From Tiliqua scincoides (taxonomy: Eukaryota > Chordata > Lepidosauria > Squamata > Scincidae): DNA of 64,000 bases. The notes under the pieces were generated by a model. That model saw nothing but the letters and a program-made list of their open reading frames with translations. It searched no databases and was not told the origin of the DNA. The stretch is from assembly GCF_035046505.1 (NCBI RefSeq), contig NC_089825.1:3401563-3465562 (forward strand). Reading direction: 5' to 3'. This document shows, piece after piece, positions 58,101 through 64,000 of the stretch. Positions within the stretch are counted from its first letter, which is position 1. Each line of letters starts with the position of its first letter. A program made the translations under genes and the position numbers.

Positions 58101-61100
58101 TGGAGGCTGCTATCACTCACTCATGCCTTTCCGCCCTCCCTTCAGGTGCCTTGCACTCCATGCTTGGAGCCATGGACAAGAGGGTATCTGAGGAGGTGAG
58201 ATGCTTGGCTTTGAGTTGGTTGCTGTACTAACCTGAGAGTGTTCATGGCCTCTCCAGCAGAGAGTGGTTTGGGGTTCCGGTTCCTAGGAGGCAAAAAGAT
58301 TTGCTGTCCTCTCCAGTATTTGCTGATGACCTAGCACAAGACATGGTTGCAGGTGGGCAGGGGAAGCAAGGAGGGAGGAAGCCTAAGTGAGTAGAAAGTA
58401 ACCCTTTAACATTGCAGGTGATTAGCTTTGGCTTTGGAGATTTGGTATGACACCCTGCCATTTCTACCCTTTGGAACAAAGTGGTGGCGTGAGAGGGAGC
58501 TGACTTTTGCACACACCTGTGGTTGGGCATCCAGTTTTGCAACAGAACCACTCTGTCCTGGGACCCCCAGAATTGATAGGACTGTGGAATTCTTTAATAC
58601 CTGGGTCACCCTAGAGCAGGCCTGCTAAACTTGGGACTAATTGCCATGAATGATGGCCTGCCAGTGTTGGGTTTCTGGAGTTCTGAACAGGCAGTGATAG
58701 CAGGATGTAAGAAGAGCCCTGCTGGATCAGGCCAAGTCCAGCTTTCTGTATCTCACAATGGCCCACCAGATGCCTCAGGGAGCACATGAGAACAAGTTAC
58801 ATGTGTCCTGTTGCCACTTCCTTGCATCCGGTGTGCAGAGATAGCCTAGAACCAGGAGATTGTACATACCCATCATGACTTGTAACCTGTGATGGACTTT
58901 TCCTCCATAAATCTGTCCAATCCCCTTTTAAAGGCCTCTAGGCCAGACCATCACCACATCCTGTGGCAAGGAGTTCCACAGATTATGCACTGGGTAAAGA
59001 AACATTTCCTTTTGTCTCTTAACTCTCCCACCGGTCAATTTTAGTGAATGTCCCCTGGTTCTGGTGCTGTGTGAGAGGGAAAAGAGCTTCTCTCTGTTCA
59101 CCCAATCCATCTCACTTTTGCTGTGTTGTAGGGCATGAAGGTCTCCTGCACCCATTTTCAGTGTGCTGCTGGCGCTTTCACATATCTACGGGACCACTTT
59201 CCTCATTCCTACAGCGTGGACATGAGCCACCAGATCCTGAACCTCAACATCAACCTCATGCTGGTAAGAATCCTGATTTGACCTCTTAGTTTGTTGAAGG
59301 GCTGCCTTGGGAAGCCAGGCCTTCGAGGAGCCTGATGTCTCCTCCTTTCTGTTGGTGTTAGGCACGTCTACACACTTTCAAGCAACAGGACCCTTAGGAT
59401 CCAGTAGTGGAAGGGGAACAGTGGTCCTACTGCCTGCTTCAGCTGTGTCTTGACCCTAAACTCTCTGTTCAGGCAAACTATTGATGCTGGCAGAGCAAGG
59501 GAGTAAAGTTGATGCTTGACATTGTTTTGTTTGTTTCCATCGTCCACCTGCACAGAGACTCCCATGGACAGAGTTAATTGCAGCTTTTATCCTTCGTGTG
59601 TTCTGGTTTTTATGAAGAAAAAATATCTATATAAAGACATCATTAAAAATATGAAAAGAAATAGCTTAAGAAGAGGAAAAAAATATCTTCATAAATATCT
59701 TCATAATTAGCAAAAATTAGGCTTTGTGAGCAGTGGCAGTGCAGTCTGCCAGTATTTTAATTAATTATTTAATCTTCTGTATTGGAGGCAGAATTGGGTG
59801 CCTCTTCGTGGGTTTCATTTTTTGAGGGGTGGGACACTTGGGTGACATCTCAAAGTCACATCCAGGAGAGAGCTTGCTTGAGGCAAGAACGCATTCTCTG
59901 TTGGCTGCATGCTTTGAGTGGGACTCTTTTTGCTGACAAGGGTTAAGCTAATCACAGGAGACCTTTGTCCTTCATTGACTAGCCCGTCTCCACGGTTTCT
60001 CTCTTGTTCCCCAAAGGGCCAAGCTCAAGAGTGCCTCTTGGAGAAGTCAATGCTGGACAACCGCAAGAGCTTCCTGGTGGCTAGAATCAGTGCCCAGGTG
60101 AGTTGGGTTAGGATCTTTGGAATTCGGGGGCCTGGGCACTGTGCTTGAAAATGGAAGAGTTATCTGCTTAGTCCTGGACTGGGTTTAACATACCAAGCTC
60201 CTAGCTCAGTGGTGTGGGCACCTCTCAAACACTGTGCAAGAAGGAAGGTACCTGTTGTGTGTGAGCTTGGTCCTCAAGGGGTCTTCCACATGCCTCCTCT
60301 CTGGGATAAAGATTCTTTAGACATTCCTGCTGCTATTGGCCTCTGGTCTCCCTCCCCCTCAAGGTGGTAGATTACTATAAAGAAGCTTGTCGTGCTTTGG
60401 AGAACTCCGAAACAGCCTCCCTGCTGGGGAAGATTCAGAAGGACTGGAAGAAGCTGGTGCAGATGAAGATCTATTATTTTGCTGCGGTGGCCCACGTGAG
60501 TGTTGAATGGACTTGGGGCTCTTTTTTCTGCTGAGTCAGGCCAGGGTTCATTGAGGTCCCCTTGCTACCATGACTTGGAAGCAGTTGTCCAAGTTTCTGG
60601 TGGGGTCCTCTGCAGCCCTGCCTGGTGGTGCCAAGAGCGGTCATGCTTGGCGTCTGTTGTGAACATACAAAGAGCCTCGCTGGATCAGGCCAAAGGCCCA
60701 TCTAGTCCAGCTTCCTGTATCTCACGGTGGCCCACCAAATGCATCAGGAAGCACACAAGTCAACTAGAGACCTGCATCCTGATACCCCCTCCTGCATCTG
60801 GCATTCTGAGGTAGCCTACTTCCAAAATCAGGAGGTTGCACATACCGATCATTACTTGTAACCTGTTCCGTGATGCATAATTTTGTATGTCTCAATCATG
60901 TCCCCCCTCAGGTGCCTCTTTTCTAGACTGAAGAGTCCCAAGCACTGTAGCCTTTCCTCATAAGGAAGGTGCCCCAGTCCAGTAATCAGTTTGGTTGCCC
61001 TCTTCTGCACCTTTTCCATTACTGCCATATCCTTTTTGAGATGTGGTGACCAGAACTGGATGCATTACTCCAGGTGTGACCTTACCATTGATTTGTATAA

Positions 61101-63975
61101 CAGCATTTTAATATTAGCCGTTTTCTTCTCAATGCCTTTTCTAATGATTTCGAGCATGGAATTAGCCTTCTTCGCCGCCGCACATTGGGTTGACACTTTC
61201 ATTGAGCTGTCCACCAGCACCGCAAGATCCCTCTCCAGATCTGTCACAGACGGCTCAGAACCTATTAGCCTATATGTGAAGTTTTGATTTTTTGCCCCAA
61301 TGTGCATGACTTTACACTTACTTACATTGAAACGCAGCTGCCATTTTGCTGCCCATTCTCGGAGGACTCGGTTTGTCCCAAGCACCAGTACTCCTTGTGC
61401 TAAAGCGTGAAGAATCCATCCACTGTGTCTCAGACTCAACTGGGACAGACAGCTTAGTGCTTTGCTGGTGTCCGAGGAATGGTGTGTGTTTGGTCTCTGC
61501 CCCTACTCGTATCCTTTGGATTGTCATCTCTGCCTTCCTGCAGTTTTGCCTTCTATCAGCCTCAGCTGTGCTCATTTTCTCTTCCCTTACAGTTACACAT
61601 GGGTAAGCAGGCAGAAGAGCAGCAGAAGTATGGGGAAAGGGTAAGTTGGCTGTAGCAGTTGCCTGCACTGAGCAGGGGTAGGCTGGATGACCTCCAAGGT
61701 ACCGTCTCTCTCTGACATTGCATAGTGGACTGGGTTGCTCGGGCCTAGCACCCTCCTCTTCTCCACACTTCCTTTTCTACTTTGTGCCGCTTTTCAGTTT
61801 AAAGAGTGGGAGGAGCATCTGGTAAGGAGAGGCAGTGTTTGATGCACAGTGTTTGATGCGGGAAGGAGGTCTGGTCTAGAGGGTAGAGCGTCCGTTAGCC
61901 CGAAGATAACATCAGAAGGTTTCCAGTTCGAGGACACTGGCAGCTCCCTGAATGGCTGAGAATGGCGAGACCTTGAAGCAGCTGACAAGCCGAGCTGAGT
62001 GATTCCACCTGCTCTTGGTGTGAGCAAGAAGCGTCTTGGCTGCCCTCCATGTGAGAGATGGAGCTGCTTGTCAGCCTGCGTGGGAGAACTGGAGGCCAGA
62101 AGTGAGACCAGACCAGGAAGATCCATTCTGAAATGTTGTTGGTTCTTGAAAGAGAGAACCTCTATGATTGTAAAAATCCTCTTGAGCGATTTAGAAATGC
62201 CTGCCTATGTAAACCGCCTTGAATAAAGTCAGAGGAGTAAGGCAAGGAGGTATATAAATACCTAGTTATTATTGTTATTATTATGCACTTGGACTGGCCC
62301 TACCTAAACTCCTGGTGTTCCTTCCGCCACATTAGAGAAAGCACTTTTGTTTATGTTGGTACAAAGTCTTGTATTCAACATCCCAGTCAAGAGGAATGGA
62401 GTATTGGCTCACCTTTCCTGTCTCCTCTGCAGAATGGTCTGGTTGGGGACTATTAAGTCTTGGCTTGCACTCTCTTCCTAGAAGACTCTCTGTATTGTGG
62501 CTACTTTCGAGAGTTTGCCTAGGCAGTTTTGTTACCTTTTATGTACAGCAAAGCTGGTTTGAGAAAGTGTTTATCTCCCCCCCCCCCCGTAGGTCATCTA
62601 CTTCCAGAGTGCTCTGGATAAGCTCAATGAAGCCATCAAACTGGCCAAGGTATGTGTGTTGGTTCTTTTTTTTTTCTTTAAAAGCTATTCAGTATCAAAT
62701 TCTGTACTTAAGGGATCGTGGATTCTATAGCCACAAAATTAGATTTTGCAGAGGTTTGTGCAAAATAAATGAATTTGCATAAACTGATTTAATTGGCATT
62801 TGCAAATTTACTCTGAAAAAATGACTTCCAAAGCTTTTTTTCATTATTGTGAAAACTAAGGAAACCCTTACCTTCCCCCACCCCGCTTCCACTGGGAATA
62901 GCTTTGGTAATCTGGATGAGCTTGGTACTTATCTGGAGAGCAACCTCAGGATTCTGTAATGAGAACCAAAAACCAAGTCATAGCAGCCTGTCGGAATTTG
63001 CAGAGCCGATAACAATACCTGGCCCACAGACGAGCCTTCAGATCTCTTATTGGTCTCGGAGTAGGGCTGCAAGTTTTAGTCTTAGGGATCAAGGGGGAAG
63101 ACCAAGATAGCTGGAACAGCCCTCCTGGTTGTCACAGAGGTCTGTGCCTTAATATGCTACTTGCAGATTGGACTACAAGGTGCCTCTAGGAAGCCTACTA
63201 AGCAGCTTGCAAGCACACTTAAAACATATGAAAACAATTTGAAGAACAAAATTAGGAAAAAAGGTTCAACTTATGAAACGTAGCTGAAGAGATTGCTTAT
63301 TCCAGTGGAAAAGATGCTTATACCACTTTTCACCAAACTATTTGCATAGCCAAAGAAGCTGTGAATGAAAGCCCTGCTACAACTGTCAACAACAACAGTT
63401 GTCCCCCAACAACTGGCTTCTGATCAGGGTGGCCCTGCCTAACTGAGAGTCGTCCTCCTGTGCTATGGATTTATCCAGCCTGGATGGTGTAGTGGTTTAG
63501 GAATTAGACTTAGACCTGGAAGATTCAGGTTCAGATCCCTGCTCAGCCGTTAAGCTTCCTGGGTGACCCTGGGCCAGTTGCTGTCTCTCAGCCTCACTTA
63601 CCTCATGGTTGTTGTGAGGACAAAAGGAGGGAAGGAATCATGTCTGCTGCCCTGAGCTCCTTGGAAGAAAGGTGTATCAAAATGTGTGATAAATGATCTT
63701 TCTCTACAGCTGTCTAAACTAGCGACCATCACTGTGTAGCATGGCAGAGAGTGTCATTCGGTAATGAGGCATTGTGTGAAGGGTGTGCTTTTTTCTGCCC
63801 TGAGTCTACTGCCAATTACTGATACCTGCTAATACCTGCACTGTGTGAGGAAAAGTGTCTCCCCTTTCTCCAAGTATCACCTTGTCATTTGTCCGTCTCC
63901 CCATTCATGTCTTCAGGGGCAGCCTGAAACTGTGCAAGAGGCACTGCGGTTCACCATGGATGTCATTGGAGGAAA
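49117..63975 (+). CDS. PTPN23: PTPN23 (HD-PTP), coding exons 1-11, partial
   Basis: The first 307 residues of the BRO1-domain pseudophosphatase HD-PTP, which binds ESCRT-III CHMP4 and helps sort ubiquitinated receptors at endosomes. Coding exons: 49117-49200, 54637-54711, 56120-56247, 56770-56846, 58146-58195, 59132-59263, 60017-60097, 60364-60495, 61593-61640, 62593-62649, 63917-63975. All have GT/AG ends, and the phases join without a break. The start [20 protein letters not shown] matches the human start as I know it, in context GCGCCATGG. Later landmarks are [71 protein letters not shown] and [18 protein letters not shown]. The last exon ends inside the codon after MDVIGG. The rest of BRO1, the V domain, the Pro-rich region and the PTP domain lie beyond the window. 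Nothing suggests damage. Confidence 0.97.
49382..49601. repeat. 220-bp GC-rich hairpin in PTPN23 intron 1
   Basis: The arms are reverse complements with few mismatches. The left arm begins GTGGGTGGGGAGGCAGGGC and the right arm ends CTCTGCCTCCCCACCCAC. GGGAGGCACCCAGGTGCCCA is mirrored by GGGCGCTTGGGTGCCTCCC, and CAGCACCGCCGCCGCTG by CAGCGGCGGCGCTGC. The centre is about 49491. It lies 180 bp after the exon 1 donor, within the CpG island. Confidence 0.9.
49862..50481. other. Intron 1, no firm feature
   Basis: A TATATAA lies at about 50253 in G-rich DNA. I see no terminal repeats and no exon. Confidence 0.4.
50482..50706 (-). mobile_element. CR1 3' end in PTPN23 intron 1
   Basis: Minus-strand consensus-like copy from CCTAAGAACAGCCCCACTGG to GTGATGGATTTTTCCTCTAG. 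Confidence 0.9.
50856..50999 (+). mobile_element. hAT-type MITE (GGTTCCC family)
   Basis: It begins CATTGGTTCCCGAACTGTG and ends AAAGTTTAGGAACTACTG, imperfect inverted repeats of the common CAGTGGTTCCCAAAC class. The flanks TTGTATAT and GTGTACAT match at 6 of 8. 144 bp, old. Confidence 0.72.
51000..52315. other. Intron 1, no recognised feature
   Basis: A 134-codon open frame (51052-51456) has no motif I recognise and no supporting splice signals. I regard it as chance. Confidence 0.45.
52316..52740 (+). mobile_element. Tc1/mariner-type MITE in PTPN23 intron 1
   Basis: A 425-bp element with termini CAGTGGTGCCTCGCCAGAC and GTCTTGCGAGGCACCACTG, flanked by TA on both sides (52314-52315 and 52741-52742). 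The subterminal TTCGTCTTGCG motif occurs several times near both ends. No transposase frame is present. Confidence 0.9.
52741..53384. other. Intron 1, no recognised feature
   Basis: I see neither exon nor repeat with ends. Confidence 0.45.
53385..53790 (-). mobile_element. L2-like LINE 3' end in PTPN23 intron 1
   Basis: Minus-strand layout as at 2885: AT-rich tail beginning ATATTTATTTAGCTCTTAAA, AACTCAGGGTGGCTCACC, then AGGGAGATAATTCCATAATT and CAAAAAGGCCCTACCCCTAG toward the ORF end. Confidence 0.65.
53791..54636. other. Intron 1 end, no recognised feature
   Basis: The acceptor tract of exon 2 (CTTTTTCTCATCCCTCCAG) closes this stretch. Confidence 0.5.
55030..55455 (+). repeat. Unclassified dispersed repeat, copy 2, in PTPN23 intron 2
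   Basis: Plus-strand counterpart of 30690-31150: AACTCTCCCTTCATCAGGTG, AAGTGGCTGCAGCTGTATAG, CCAGGCCTTACCC, CTGCTGACACCACATCCTA, GCCAGATCTTCCGCAATTCC in the same order. Upstream, 55140-55250 is a degenerate array of CAGTCCATCAGCAGTTCCAG-like units. Confidence 0.7.
56847..58145. other. PTPN23 intron 4, no recognised feature
   Basis: No clear transposon. CAGCGGCGGCGGCAGC near 57961 is a short CGG/CAG-rich run. Confidence 0.45.
58706..59118 (-). mobile_element. CR1 3' end abutting PTPN23 exon 6
   Basis: Minus-strand copy from GTAAGAAGAGCCCTGCTGGA through CCACATCCTGTGGCAAGGAG to GTGTGAGAGGGAAAAGAGCT and CCAATCCATCTCAC. Similarity to CR1 runs to within about 15 bp of the exon 6 start at 59132, so the branch-point and acceptor region lies in or at the edge of the element. 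Confidence 0.85.
59264..60016. other. PTPN23 intron 6, no recognised feature
   Basis: AT-rich with ATATCTTCATAA duplicated near 59685-59706. No repeat family recognised. Confidence 0.45.
60659..61362 (-). mobile_element. CR1 LINE in PTPN23 intron 8, internally deleted
   Basis: Minus-strand copy. The 3' UTR (CTGGATCAGGCCAAAGGCCC) runs to about 60874 and then jumps to TGCATAATTTTGTATGTCTC, so about 200 bp of the consensus is missing. It continues to the ORF segment ending about 61362 (CCATTTTGCTGCCCATTCTC), with frame text [19 protein letters not shown]. It ends 230 bp before exon 9. Confidence 0.9.
61858..62286 (+). repeat. tRNA-derived SINE (squamate type) in PTPN23 intron 9
   Basis: The A-box-like GGTCTAGAGGGTAGAGCGTC and B-box-like GGTTTCCAGTTCGAGGACAC sit at the head. 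The body carries TTGAAGCAGCTGACAAGC and GTTCTTGAAAGAGAGAACCT. The 3' part TGTAAACCGCCTTGAATAAA, GGTATATAAATACC and a TTATTA-rich tail are L2-like. About 430 bp, close to what I recall of abundant Anolis SINEs. Confidence 0.82.
62650..63477. other. PTPN23 intron 10, first part, no recognised feature
   Basis: It holds A/T-rich DNA and no clear repeat. Confidence 0.45.
63478..63690 (+). repeat. CORE/L2-tail tRNA SINE in PTPN23 intron 10
   Basis: GGATGGTGTAGTGGTTTAGG (A box) and AGATTCAGGTTCAGATCCCT (B box) at the head, GGGTGACCCTGGGCCAGTTG and CTCACTTACCTCATGGTTGT in the body, and CTGCCCTGAGCTCCTTGGAA at the L2-like tail. Confidence 0.78.
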
Positions 63976-64000
63976 GTGAGTCTGTTGCCTGCTTGTGCCT

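Noticed and set aside
61870-61950. tRNA gene at the head of the intron 9 SINE (also at 63478)
   Set aside because: A- and B-box-like motifs are present, but the body continues into SINE sequence with an L2-like tail, and no cloverleaf can be closed.
1-64000. CRISPR arrays, operons or other prokaryotic systems
   Set aside because: Spliced vertebrate genes, CpG islands and LINE/SINE repeats show this is vertebrate nuclear DNA. No regularly spaced direct repeats were seen.

Overview
The window looks like chromosomal DNA of a reptile, most likely a squamate (lizard or snake). Two host genes have clear vertebrate orthology. The repeats are dominated by CR1 LINEs ending in a TTCTTATG octamer, with L2-like and RTE-like LINEs, tRNA- and 5S-derived SINEs, and hAT and Tc1/mariner MITEs. 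The SINE at 61858-62286 is the main reason for preferring squamates over turtles or crocodilians, and that is from memory, not from a search.

Layout. 1-24 kb: mostly repeats and featureless DNA. It ends in the last coding exon of an unrecognised plus-strand gene (24098-24263, poly(A) signal at 24632). 24.7-38 kb: little coding signal; its right part may be a long 3' UTR. 38.0-39.0 kb (minus): a complete single-exon gene for a CDK5 activator of the p35/p39 family (316 aa), under a 2-kb CpG island. 40-48 kb: repeat-rich spacer holding a hAT MITE that contains a solo LTR that contains an RTE-like LINE, each layer with its own target-site duplication. 48.2-49.9 kb: second CpG island. 49117-63975 (plus): the first 11 coding exons of PTPN23 (HD-PTP), residues 1-307, which is most of the BRO1 domain; the gene runs off the right edge.

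The host genes are separate units: p35/p39-type proteins activate CDK5 in neurons, and HD-PTP works in ESCRT-dependent endosomal sorting. The CDK5 activator lies just upstream of PTPN23 and divergent from it. To my knowledge human 3p21.31 has no such gene beside PTPN23. The protein mixes p35-like and p39-like residues, so I read it as a possible third CDK5R ohnolog lost from mammals.

The repeats give the other main results: a 5S-rRNA-headed SINE whose tail is the 3' end of the resident RTE-like LINE; two near-perfect hairpins over 200 bp, one of them in PTPN23 intron 1; a CR1 whose 5' part is inverted; a CR1 reaching almost to the PTPN23 exon 6 acceptor; and an unclassified repeat present in two opposite-facing copies with a minisatellite-like core.
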